DNA of 64,000 bases from Absidia repens. Taxonomy: Eukaryota; Mucoromycota; Mucoromycetes; Mucorales; Cunninghamellaceae. The translations under genes were made by a program, and so were the position numbers. The notes below the pieces were generated by a model. It was not told the DNA's origin. It saw nothing but the letters and a program-made list of their open reading frames with translations, and did no database searches. How positions within the stretch are numbered: position 1 is the stretch's first letter; each line of letters begins with the position of its first letter. Below, in pieces: positions 27,766 to 38,755 of the stretch. Location of the stretch: contig MCGE01000001.1 in assembly GCA_002105175.1 (NCBI GenBank), positions 1,984,001 to 2,048,000 on the forward strand. The letters run 5' to 3'.

Positions 27766-28400
27766 ATTTTCAAATCCCGCCCACGTGGATTTTTATTTAT
27801 TCCTTTTTTTTTTTTTTTTTTTTACCCCGCCCTCTCGCTTTCTTTCCTTCGTCTTTTCTTCACAACTGTAGCCGCGATGGAATCATATTGGACAGAATAG
27901 TGTTAGGTCTAGTCTAGAAGTGTTTTGAGAATAGGGATTACAAGATTCATGGGGAAACCCTTTCATTTTGGATTCAGCATTTTGGACCACCTTTTAGTTG
28001 GCTTTTAGAGTCTTCATTAGCTTGGTTTAGTTTTAGCTTGTGTATAGTTTGTATCTATATCTGAATAAACATGTATCTTTTTACTTGCTTCAATGAAAAA
28101 TGACCCATTAGTCTCTCTCATGTCTAGTGAAATAGATCTCGTTTTTACTACTATCTGCTTTTGTATAATGTTGACTACTTTTATGCTTCAGTCAAAGATA
28201 TCACCTTTTGTCTTTCTCATGCCTAGTACTGTACCATTATGTTAGACCCCATTTTACAATTGTGTATTTAGATTAGCATTGCTTATCCTTCGAATCACAA
28301 TTTAGGCTTCCTCATGTTTCATCCAATAGAGCCTTACATTGAATAAAAATCATTCGACTTTGGTTTTAGTGTCTACCAATGTCCTTCAATAAAGTACGAC
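27766..28400 (+). repeat. Dispersed core element, arm 1 copy
   Basis: It starts at TTTCAAATCCCGCCCACGTG (the CCCGCCCACGTG motif at 27776-27787), continues with a T tract and CT-rich run, the core with CATGGGGAAACCCTTTC near 27950-27966, and then three to four AATAAA/AATGAAA-bearing blocks. No opposite arm 2 is seen on the left. The left stem strand carries a mismatch here (GAAGTGTTT). Confidence 0.75.
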
Positions 28401-30430
28401 TTTTTATTAACCTCCCTTTCACTCGTCGTATAGTCAAAAATGTCGCTATTGGAACTTTCTTTTTTCGTACACACTACATACACATCCATATACACTTCCA
28501 CATACACATACATTACACATACATATATACTGTACACACCGAAAACAAAATAATACAGAGATATTGTATACGTTAAAAGGCTTTTTATTGAGATAAATGT
28601 AATAAACAGATAGTGATGTCAAATAAATGCGAATGGTTTGTATTTTCTTGTATCGAATAATTGATTGAATAAATGTCTTCTATGTCTAAAGGGTATAGTG
28701 TATTGTATGGTGACAAATATAATAATGTGGGAGTAGTTTCTGGACTTGATTCGGATAATGTCTTGAGATGAAGGCCACATTCATATGTATTTGATTTGAG
28801 AGGAGTCAGGAGAAGAGGACTTGATTCAGATGGTGCCTGAAATGAGAGACACATAACGGTACAACTTGATTGCCATCTACCACCAAGGAGATATAGTAAA
28901 TCTTGATGACTTCCACCGCTACAAGAAAAAAAAGAAAAAAGATTGTTCAGTCTTCATTTTTAAAAAAGAGTCATTTTTCTTACCTTGATTCCATCCAGTG
29001 TAAAAAGGGGTCCGATAGCAAATGACAGACAAGAAGGCAGATGGTCACACCAGAGTCCAATTAGTCTTTTGAGAGATCAGCACAGTAATCTTACTACGTA
29101 GGCGTCATAGGTCACCCGTATAGAGATCACCACGAGACTAAAGCCCTTTATGGTTTTGATAGCTCCGATAACCAAAGGAGAGGAATTCAAACGAATCCCC
29201 CACCTGAACAATAACGGTTTCCAATTTGCATGCCGCTAGACAAGTCAACAGCACACAAAGAACCAGAGAAAGTCAGGAAAAGAGCAAAACTAAAAAGATT
29301 TGCCCTTCCCCATACGACCAACTCTGTTGCGGTCCCACCAATGCCAAATCTTGACTGCCAAGTGCTGTTCCACCAATTCCTGTTCGCCTTGATAAAAAGT
29401 GGTCTTCTATCGTAATATAAAGAAGAAGGTTAGTTAGTATTGAAGTTAAACATGCTGTATAAACGCTTCTTTTTTAAAAAGAACTGACCTTGGTGTTTCC
29501 CAAACTGACAGCAGTATGTACTGTATATTTTGTTTGATTTTGTCTTGAGAAAAGAATGAAAAAAAGTGGAAAAAGTGAAAAAAAAAACCTGGGGATTTAT
29601 ATGAAAATTCCAAAACATAGAGCAAACCTTAATGTCAATCGCTATAAGAGCATGTGTTCCAAAAATGGAAATGAATTCATTCCACCCTTGTATTTAAACC
29701 GGTCGTTGCTTGATAGTGAAAGATATTGTCACTTTGATAATCTACTTTTTCAATAGCTTTCCAATGATACCAATATTGTCTCATAAGATTGGTTATTTCT
29801 CGAAATAGTAAAAGCGCCAAAGTTTACTGTGCTGTAGGTGCAGTAGGTGCTTGGTTTTTATTTCAATGCAAACACATCGTATATAGTCAAGCGGAGTTTG
29901 GTTGCCTTCTTATTTATCAAACATATCAGGATATCATCTTAAAAAAAAAAAAAACCAGACGTATGAGAGACCAATAGTAATAAAGGTAAGATATATTTTT
30001 ATTCAGCTGTATATATAAACTATAATAACTAAACGAATGACGGAACACCATGACATCTATTTCAAGGTGAGGGTATTAGGAGAAGATGAGTGTGAAGCAT
30101 GTGGAGGGAGGAGGGGAGATAGTCGAAGGTATTGTTGTATAATAAACATAACGTAAGCCACAATAGTTCAATCAGAGGGGATAAGCTGTGTACTCTACAG
30201 CAAGTGCCAAACGATTTTACGGTGAAAGGATTCACTGAACTCGACCACATTGGCTTCTTCTTGTCTGCGAACATTTCGAAAGAAGAAAGAGCAGCCTTGT
30301 TGCGCATGTTAAATGAAGAAGTATGATACAGTTTTGAGAAGGGCGTCATCATTTTGATAATGGTATGCACTATGTATGATTGTTGAAAAACTAATCGTCA
30401 ACCCAAATACATACCAGAAACAAAAAAAAC
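28401..30430. other. Gene-poor stretch with weak coding traces
   Basis: About 2 kb without a supportable gene. On the minus strand, 28585-28905 is open after a TTGTAG-type acceptor and 29305-29400 reads RTGIGGTALGSQDLALVGPQ, which looks like decayed coding sequence; frames break between them. On the plus strand 30190-30325 reads VPNDFTVKGFTELDHIGFFL and then SANISKEERAALLRML, again with no gene context. They could be remnants of mobile-element proteins. Confidence 0.35.
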
Positions 30431-31080
30431 CCATTTAAATCCCGCCCACGTGAATGTTTATTTTTTATTTTTTTTACGTCTCTCTTTTTTTTTCTTTTCT
30501 TTAATTCTTCACAATTGTGGCTCCTATGGGACTCTGGTGGACTTAGATTAGTATCAGGACTAGTTTAGATTGTTTTCAGAACAGGGATTACAAGATGCAT
30601 GGGAAACCCTTTCATTTTGGATTCAGGATTTTGGGACCACCATTAGTTGGCCTGTTGGAGTTTCATTAGCTTAGCATGGTATTAGTTTGCATTTAAAACT
30701 GAATAAAATATATTTCTTTTTACTTGATTTAATTAAAAATGACCCATTAATCTTTCTCATGTATTGTGTAATAAATTCCTTTTTCACTACCATAGTCAAT
30801 TGTTGATTAGCGTTGGCAATTGTTGTTCTAATAAAAGATGCCTCTTTGGTCTTTCTCAAGCGTTGTACTTTTCAACATCATAGACCCCTTTACAATTGTT
30901 CCTTTAGATTAGTGTTGCTCATTATTCAGAGCTCACATCAGTCACCCTCCATTCTTCCTCCAAGTAGATCCTTCTATTAAATCAGGCGTGACAATGAACT
31001 CAACGCCTTTAGTTTGAGTGTCTATCCATATGCTTCAATAAAATACGCCATTGTATTAACCAAGCTCTGACCCATTTGAT
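30431..31080 (+). repeat. Dispersed core element, arm 1 copy
   Basis: The exact motif CCCGCCCACGTG lies at 30441-30452, followed by T and CT tracts, the core with GCATGGGAAACCCTTTC (about 30595-30612), the GGGACCACCATTAGTTGG block and several AATAAA blocks. The left half of the core stem is disrupted here (GATTGTTTT). No arm 2 lies to the left. Confidence 0.75.
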
Positions 31081-31778
31081 ATTAAACAATGCCTTTACTG
31101 TTGTTGTTTTGTGAGCATGGTAACAAACACGCGCTTTATAATTCACCCACTATGGCTACTTCCTCGCTCAAGGCTCAAAGGCTGGTTGACAGTCCTAGGT
31201 CACTCGATATAAAACATCGGTGTATTCTCGCTCCCCCATTCATATCAATCAATCTATGCGAAGTCACTAGTGTAACCTCCACTTTACTTAATATACTGTA
31301 TATATCCAGCTCGTTGTTTTTGTCTTTATTTATTAACCGCAATATAATGAGGCCCAAACTGGAGTCAGTTGAGCCCAAGGGGCCGCCTATTAAAGTGTAA
31401 AATGATGGCAGGACCTTCAGATTCTATCCAAAACCACTCTTCATCATTCTTCTCCCTTCTCCGACACCAAGTATATCACTTTTTCGGAGGTGTGAAAATG
31501 CTTTGAAATTAAATATGATAATAAAAAATTGCTGAGCTTCACATTAACCCGTATAAAAAAAGAAGTCATCAAAATAAAGTTTTATTGTTTGGTATACATG
31601 GTAAAAATGCGCTTTAGAATTTGAATATTACTAAAAAAACTACAAAACTACAAAAACAATGTGCTACTTTCTAAAACCCATTCTAGATCCAGTGTTCTTA
31701 GGGTTTACGATAATTTCATCATGTTTTGCTGCGTTTAAGGGATCATTCATCGCTCGTTCATTTATCAAGGGTGCATTG
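31081..31778. other. Spacer downstream of the stomatin-like gene
   Basis: AT-rich. It holds the likely poly(A) signal of the stomatin-like gene (TTTATT on the plus strand at 31581-31586). No other gene was seen. Confidence 0.5.
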
Positions 31779-33361
31779 TCATTGTTTGCTGGCTGGTGGA
31801 TTTGACATTGGCTTTTTGTTGATGGATTTGTAAATCGACAGGGCCTAAAAAAAAAAAAAAAAAACCGAAGAAACATTATGAGTTGAAATTTGTCAACTGG
31901 GATATCATCCCGGTGGTATCCTTCCTTACCTGTGTAACCATAGAGGCAGCATCGTTTGCAGCAGCAGGTACAATCAAAGTATTGCCTTCTTTTGCCATTC
32001 GCCCAAATGCTTCTACATACTTCTCCGCAACCGACATCGAGACAGCATCATGACCATTTTCCAACCCGATCGCCTTGGACAAATTTTCAATCCCACGAGA
32101 AGTTGCTTGAGCACGTAGTAAGATGGCTTCAGCTTCACCAGCTGCCAAATTAATTTGTTCGCTTTTCACTGCTTCTGATGCGAGAATAGTACTTTGCTTT
32201 CGTCCTTCAGCTACATTGATCGCCGCTTGTCGTGCACCTTCGGATTCCAGAATTTGCGCACGTTTCGTTCTCTCGGCGGATACTTGTTGGTGCATGGATT
32301 CGACTACTTTGTTAGGAGGATGGATGTCACCTATTTCATCCCATATAAAAAAATAAAAATAAAAATGCATATGTCAAGTTGGTGGTAATTTTTTGTGATG
32401 AGGTATGGCCAACTTACGAATTTCATAACGCAAACATCGGATACCCCAGTCTTCAGCAGCAGAGTTGATGGCAAGGACGATATTCGAATTCAAATAGGCT
32501 CGTTCAGCAAGAGTCTTGTCCAACGTCATTTGGCCGATTTCCGCACGCATGGTGGTTTGCGCTAGCTGAGTAATGGCAAATTGAGCATCTTCAACACCAT
32601 ACGATGCTTTGAATGGATCCACAATCCTAAAATACAATACACCGTCTAATTCCAATGTCACGTTGTCTATACAATAAAAAAGAGAAAAAAAAATGCGGTA
32701 AGTAAACGATTCCACTTATCCAATCAAATCTCGTGACCATATAAAGCAATATGCTACTATCAACTCCCAAGTAAATATAAAGCCGTTCATCTTATCTTAT
32801 GGTATACCTTGCGTGATAGCACTTTGACTTGGTACTTCAATGGCGGTTTCCTTAAGACTCTTGACATACTTGACGCTATCAATAAAAGGGACTAGTATAT
32901 TCAATCCCGGATCTAGCATACGGTAAAATCGACCCATACGTTCCACGATCCAGGCTTCCTGCTGAGGCACAAATTTTACGATCTATTGATTACACATATA
33001 ATTTATAAATTCATGAGACATAAGGAGATAGTAGTATTTAGCAGAAGAAATGCAACAGGTACTTACAGTATTGACTGGTAAAGATTTTGTTTCCGAGCCC
33101 CAATTCGAGTCAGCACCAGTAGAGTATCCGCGATAGTCTTGGTTGTTTTTGTATCCATAGCCTCCGTAGAATGCAACACTCTTATGAATAGCAGGTGTCA
33201 TCTACCATAATAAATAGCACGTTAAACATATTATCGCTAAAAGTGTCAACCCTACCCCGCTCTTTTCTGCATTGTACCTTTAGCGATTGATTCCATGCAC
33301 TAATAAGCGATGTTCTTCCTTTTGCGACATTAAGTGGCGAGTGCTTTAAAAGTTTGTTCAT
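31779..33361 (-). CDS. Stomatin-like SPFH protein (SLP2 type), probably mitochondrial
   Basis: Six exons on the minus strand: 33278-33361, 33067-33201, 32808-32982, 32418-32666, 31930-32330, 31779-31844; they join to 369 residues. The SPFH/band-7 domain starts near residue 74: IVKFVPQQEAWIVERMGRFY, then LDPGLNILVPFIDSVKYV, followed by DGVLYFRIVDPFKASYGV and RAEIGQMTLDKTLAER. A coiled region follows (ESMHQQVSAERTKRAQILES, then EGARQAAINVAEG). The C-terminus ALSIYKSINK resembles the conserved end of SLP2. The first 50 residues are basic with few acidic residues, which fits import into mitochondria, where SLP2 scaffolds prohibitin and cardiolipin-rich inner-membrane domains. The plasma-membrane stomatin class is less likely because no N-terminal hydrophobic hairpin is present. 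Confidence 0.93.
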
Positions 33362-33985
33362 AACGGTATATATGTATATATATATGTGTGTGTGTGTATA
33401 AAGAGAAGTAGTCAGTAGATAAAAGAAGAAAAAGGTTGGGCGTTTTTATTCTTGTCCATTATTCGGAATTTCAATCGCCGCCTATGCACCGGGAGACCTA
33501 CGGTTATTTTTTTGAGTCAACTCAGGAACCGCGGAATCCCTATATCGGAAAAGCGCCTTTTCGTATCAACTGGCATGGCCATTTGAGAATAACTACAAAA
33601 TGAACCACAACAACTTCATAAAAAAGACACATGATTTAAACGCAATGGTTTACCCTGTTAGAACAACAATTTTGGAAGTCAATCAAAAATCTTATAAAAC
33701 ACGGTGGTATATATGATAATCTTTTACTTGGCCTTTTTTTTTTTTTTTTAATTGATTTGAGCTTGATCAGATCAAATCAATAAATCAATTTTCTTGTTAA
33801 GGGGGGGGAGGGGATTTGAATAAATAGCTATTCAGCTTTGACTCATACTCAAATCTATCTAGACATATTAATCCTTGATTTTTGTTTACCCGACAGTCCC
33901 GGCGAGTGTCCCCCCCCTTTTTTTTTTAGACAAACAACGATGAACAAAAAAACAGGATGAGACTCTGGGTCACACCTACTTCGTA
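33362..33985. other. Upstream region of the stomatin-like gene
   Basis: It contains a TA/TG-rich stretch right before the gene and a perfect inverted repeat: ATTGATTTGA (33751-33760) and TCAAATCAAT (33772-33781) around an 11-nt loop. C and T homopolymers lie near 33911-33928. No gene was recognised. Confidence 0.6.
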
Positions 33986-34883
33986 TGGTGCGGCTCCCTT
34001 ATAATGTCAAATTTTCAATCTTCATTTCAATTTTATGGCTTCAATCGCAGTTTGAAAATACCTTTCAAAGCCTTTTTTTTTTCCTCCTTCGTTTCTTTTC
34101 TTTTTTTTTTTTTTTTCTCAAGTCACCGCCATTTCATTGATCTCAATGGGATGATGTTCAACTGGGATTAGTGTCAGGACTAGTTTAGAAGGGTTTTCAG
34201 CTCAGGTCTTACGAGATGCATGGGGAACCCCTTTCATTTTGGATCCAGAATTTGGGACCGCTATTAGATTAACCTTCATCTTAGTTTAGTATTGGTTGTC
34301 ATTGTTATAATTACTACTGAATAAACTTTGTCTTGCCTTTTTCTATCATTGTTTGATTGTCTGACCAAATGTATATACATGGACTTATTATAAGCAGAAA
34401 CATACAAACGGGTGTGTGTCCGTACAACAACAAAAAAAAAAAGAAGGGACGGCACTTTTTATTGTACAAATAGTAAATAAAAATACATAAACTAATCCTC
34501 ATTTGCAAGTCTTACAATCTACATCTACATCTATTAGCTACGCTTGATATGGGAGCGGGAACGAACAAAAAACAGGATCTTGTTTTCTGTATAATATTTT
34601 ACAGTTTTCCCGGTGTTTTACAAAATAAATGCACATATCATTTTCCTTTTTAGTACATCAGATACGTTTCAAATCCTAGGCCAGCCAGCCAAAGTCTTCT
34701 TTTTTTGAAGGCTGATAAGTTTTTCTTTTTTTATGAAAAAAAAAACAACTGATGTACATGTTTTGTTCTCAAAGGTCTGAATTATCATGTTTATACATTG
34801 TTTTTTTGAGGTGATCATTTTTTGAAAAACCATCAGTTTCTAGGATCATGCCTAATATTTGACATTATAAGTGAGCCACACCA
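33986..34883 (+). mobile_element. TIR element, copy 1 (non-autonomous DNA transposon)
   Basis: An 898-bp unit is bounded by 27-bp terminal inverted repeats (33986-34012 and 34857-34883) that begin TGGTGYGGCTC and contain CTTATAATGTCAAAT; two positions differ between the ends. TA dinucleotides flank both ends (33984-33985, 34884-34885), as left by Tc1/mariner-type insertion. The interior has no transposase frame. It carries a version of the dispersed core (about 34150-34330), so the core is either captured cargo or derived from this element class. The second copy is at 41975-42879. Confidence 0.85.
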
Positions 34884-34885
34884 TA

Positions 34886-36035
34886 TAGGGGTTGTTCTGT
34901 GTGTGGATGGGGATATTGGAGAAAAAAAATAAGAAGAAAGGTATGAGTAGAAGGAGCAAGTCACTAGAAAGCGGATCCAAGCAAACGTGGGTGTCCAAGT
35001 ATGTATGTGGTTGAATGGTGTGTAATAATATAGAGACGGTTATTGTGGCTGTAAGCTTTAGCTGTGAGCTTATAGGCGTAAACTTTAGAGCATTCTATAA
35101 TTAATTGTATGAGACATGGATAGTTGGTTTGGTGATAAAAAATGATTGTATAATATTTCTGAAGATGCATGGAAAATTTGAAGTTGAACGGCTTCGTAGT
35201 TCGTTTTGTATAAAGCAAAGAAGAAAATATTGCACGTTAACTCGATTTTGCAGGCTCTAAAGCCAGATGGGTGTGAATTCAACCGCCGCCGCCGGCAGTC
35301 TGCATTGTTGATCGAGAAAAAAAAAAGTGGAAGGGACACAAAAAAAAAAAAAAGACAAGTCAACGGGAATGAGCCAACATCTGTTCACAGTTTTTGGCTC
35401 ATTGTGGACCTGGTGGTTTTGGCTTTCTGTTTAGAAATAGTTTAGAAGGGTTTTAGAAAAGGGATTTCAAGAAGCATGGGGAAACCCTTTCATTTTGATT
35501 CTAGAATCTTGGGGAAATGTCTTGATTAGCTTAGTACACGTATATATCTCTTTTCTTCAATAAAACATATTTCTTCTTCAATAATACTTGTCTTTGTTTG
35601 AAATAAATGTTTGTTTAAGCTTCATTAGAAGTTTGGAGATCGCCATTTATAGAGATCCCTTTTAGAAATCCCTTTTTTATCGTACATCGTACATCGTTCC
35701 TTCTTCTACACCATTCATCAAGTTTAGTATCTCTCTCAGCTACTATTAGCGGCCCCCTATTTTTACATTTTCTTTCCTATTAGTATAGTATTGACTACGT
35801 ATCATTATTCAATAAAAGCTTTTTTATTTTGCAATGAACAATGGAATGGCAAAGCTATTCTATTGTGACAGGTTATTGTACATACTATTCTATTGCGGTA
35901 GACTATTCTACATACTATTCTATTGCGGTAGACTATTCTGCATATTATTCTTTTATTGGTTTGGGAAGCCTATAGCGAAATTACTGCTTTTGGCAGGCTC
36001 CGCGGTCGAGATATTCCCGATTTATTGAATTTTTA
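34886..36035 (+). repeat. B unit, copy 1
   Basis: Non-coding repeat that starts AGGGGTTGTTCTGTGTGTG, immediately after the TA beside TIR element 1. It contains a CCGCCGCCGCCGG patch (about 35284-35296), the dispersed core with GAAGGGTTTT...GGGGAAACCCTTTC (about 35445-35490), a GATTCTAGAATC palindrome, AATAAA blocks and, at the right, a 31-bp tandem (CATACTATTCTATTGCGGTA, about 35880-35950). It is followed directly, in the same direction, by copy 2. The first 0.7 kb is nearly identical to the inverted copy at 41.26-41.97 kb. Confidence 0.75.
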
Positions 36036-36193
36036 GGGGGTATGGAGGGGTTGTTCTGTGTGTGTAGGGGGATATTGGAGGGGGAAGAAAAAAAAATGGT
36101 ATGAGTAGAAGGAGTATGTTACTAGAAAGCAGATCCAAGCAAACGTGGATGTCCAAGTATGTGTGTGGTTGAATGGTGGGCAATAATGTAGAG

Positions 36194-36488
36194 TGAAATA
36201 AACGCAAAGGTAAATAAGTGATACAATTGGTTACTCTTTTTATTTAATATTCAAACATGTCATATTTATATCTTTTTCTATAGCTAAGTGAGTCATAGTG
36301 AAATGGTTACAAATTGGGATAATCTGAAGTGATGTTGGGGAAGTAATTTAGCGGGTGATGAAGTATGAATAAAATAAGGTATAGGGTAGTACCTGTCAAA
36401 ATGTCAAAGTGAAAGAAATGTGGAGCGGGGTATAAATAAATAAAGATGTGGAAGATGGGAAATAGGTTTGGGTATCACAAATACAACA
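36194..36488. mobile_element. Solo LTR, second family, TSD TAGAG
   Basis: A 295-bp block begins TGAAATAAACGC and ends AATACAACA, so it has TG...CA termini. The 5-bp duplication TAGAG lies on both sides (36189-36193 and 36489-36493). The uninterrupted site is seen in B unit copy 1 (AATATAGAGACGG near 35030). The internal text GTTACTCTTTTTATTTAAT is distantly like the other LTRs here. Confidence 0.85.
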
Positions 36489-36651
36489 TAGAGGCAGTTA
36501 TTATGGCTGTAGGCTTTAGCTGTGAGCTTAGAGGCGTAAACTATAGAGCATTGTACAATTAATTGTATGATAGATGGATGGTTGGTTTGGTGACAAAAAA
36601 TGATTGTATAATATTTCTAAAGATGCATGGAAAATTTGAAGTTGAACGGTG

Positions 36652-36960
36652 TGTTATATTATAGAATAAAATAAGACTTGTTATCAAGTATTGTGAAACT
36701 TTTGGATGATTCTTTATTTCTATTCAAATGTATTGTCTTATTTATACTGATGTGATGGTATGTGGTTATATAAAAATAGGGGTGATGAATATGATAGGAA
36801 TTTGTGTAGTGTGTGATTCGGGGTCTGAATTACGTATTATGGAATGATCGCATATGCATGAACTAAGGTATAGGAATAAGTGTATAGATAAATATGAATA
36901 TGTATATATGAAAAGGTATATGGTAGATGGAATGATAGGTGAATGTGTTGGTATACAACA
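36652..36960. mobile_element. Solo LTR, family 1, TSD CGGTG
   Basis: A 309-bp block begins TGTTATATTATAG and ends GGTATACAACA. The 5-bp duplication CGGTG flanks it at 36647-36651 and 36961-36965. It is interrupted B-unit sequence: the flanks join to GTTGAACGGTGCAGTAGTTC, matching the intact site near 35186 and 41670. No internal retrotransposon region remains. Confidence 0.92.
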
Positions 36961-37913
36961 CGGTGCAGTAGTTCGTTTTATATAAAGCGAAGAAGAAAAT
37001 ATTGCACATTCACTCGATTTTGCAGGCTGTAAAGCCAGTGTGTGAATTCAACCGCCGCCGCTGCCAACCTGGATTGTTGATCGAGAAAAAAAAAATGGGA
37101 GCGCAAATCCAAAAAAAAAAAGACAAGTCAACGGGAATGAGCCAACATCTGTTCACTGTTTTTGGCTCATTGTGGACCTGGTGGCCTCGACTTTCTGTTA
37201 GAAATAGTTTAGAAGGGTTTTAGAAAAGGGATTGCAAGAGACATGGGGAAACCCTTTCATTTTGATTCTAGAATCTTGGGGAAATGTTTTGATTAGCTTA
37301 GTACACGTATATATCTCTTTTCTGCAATAAAACATATCTCTGCTTCATTAAACCTTGTCTTTGTTTGAAAATAATGCGTGTTTAAGTTTCATTAGAAGTT
37401 TGGAGATCCCATTTATAGAGATCCCTTTTAGAAATCCCTTTTTTATCGCACATCGTTCCTTCTTCTACACCATTCATCTAGATTAGCACCTCTTTCAACT
37501 ACTATGCGGCCCCCTATTTTTACATCTTCTTTCCTTTTAATATAGTATTGATTACGTATCATTATTCAATAAAAGCTTTTTTATTTTGCAATGAACAATG
37601 GAATGGCAAAGCTATTCTATTGTGACAGTCTAATCTGCATACTAATGAACATACTATTATGCTGTTCTACATACTATTCTTGTTTGGTAGTGTATCCCTA
37701 TAGTGTGGCGATCTATTTTCCAAACCAATTTTGCACGGTAAATGGCTCTACATGGTATAATGTTGTAAGCAATTCTGATGCATAGGGCTTGTTATTGTGG
37801 CTGTAGGCTTTCCCGCCTTTGTTTTTTTTTTTGTTGACGGGCCTCCAGATTTTTTCTGACAGGATTGAAAATCAAAGCCCGCCCCGCCTGAATTATTTTT
37901 CAAGTGGCATACC

Positions 37914-38224
37914 TGTTATGTATTATAGAATAAAATAGGACTTGTTATCAAGTATTGTGAAACTTTTGGATAATTCTTTATTTCTATTCAAATGTATTGT
38001 CTTATTTATACTGATGTGATGGTATGTGGTTATGTAAAAATAGGGGTGATGAATATGATAGGAATTTGTGTAGTGTGTGATTCGGGGTCTGAATTACGTA
38101 TTATGGAATGATCGCATATGCATGAACTAAGGTATAGGAATAAGTGTATAGATAAATATGAATATGTATATATGAAAAGGTATATGGTAGATGGAATGAT
38201 AGGTGAATGTGTTGGTATACAACA
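37914..38224. mobile_element. Solo LTR, family 1, TSD ATACC
   Basis: A 311-bp block that differs from the LTR at 36652 by only three substitutions and a 2-nt insertion by eye. Its flanking duplication is ATACC (37909-37913 and 38225-38229), so it is a separate insertion and not the partner LTR of one element. The joined flanks match the intact inverted site near 40700-40725. Confidence 0.92.
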
Positions 38225-38755
38225 ATACCCCCATTTTCTCTCTCTCTTTCTCTTTCTTTCCTTTTTTTTTTTTAATGAAAAAATATTTTTCGTCACGGTT
38301 TTTAGCTCGTTGTGCAGCTGGTGGCCTTGGCTTTCTGTTAGGACTAGTTTAAAAGGGTTTCAGAAAAGGGATTATAAGGTGCATTGGGAAACCCTTTCAT
38401 TTTGATTCTAGGATCTTGGGGAAATGACTTGATTAGCTTAGTATGTCTCTTTTCTTCAATAAAACATGTCTGCTTCGACTTCAATAAAACTTGACTTTGC
38501 TTCAATAAAATTTGTCTTTGCTTTAAAAGATGTGGTTTAAACGTCGTTAAAAGTTTGCAAATCCCTCATAGAAATCCCTCTTACAGATCCCTCTTAGAAA
38601 TCCCTGTGAGAAATCCCCCTTTGAAAATCCTCTTAGTGATACATCGTAGAGATCCCTTTTTTATACATCATTCCTTCTTCAGGCCTTTTGGTTTAGCTAA
38701 TACCAACTGATTTTGGTTTTGGCTCAAATAAACCATACTTTTTAGGCGGTATTTT

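Larger units (their letters stand above)
36036..38660 (+). repeat. B unit, copy 2, interrupted by solo LTRs
   Basis: The same order of blocks as copy 1 (TGTTCTGTGTGTG start, GTGGCTGTAGGCTTTAGC, CCGCCGCCGCTG patch, core at about 37215-37260), plus a 3' continuation with a second GC-box, CT tract and core (about 38340-38400). Three LTRs interrupt it at 36194, 36652 and 37914. Removing them and one copy of each target duplication restores colinearity with the other B units. Confidence 0.7.

Noticed and set aside
34964..35363. 84- and 92-codon frames conserved in both B units
   Set aside because: They are identical only because the DNA is a recent duplicate; they overlap each other in different frames and lack homology or codon bias.
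36652..38224. One LTR retrotransposon bounded by two LTRs
   Set aside because: The two LTRs have different 5-bp target duplications and the DNA between them is B-unit sequence, so they are separate solo LTRs.
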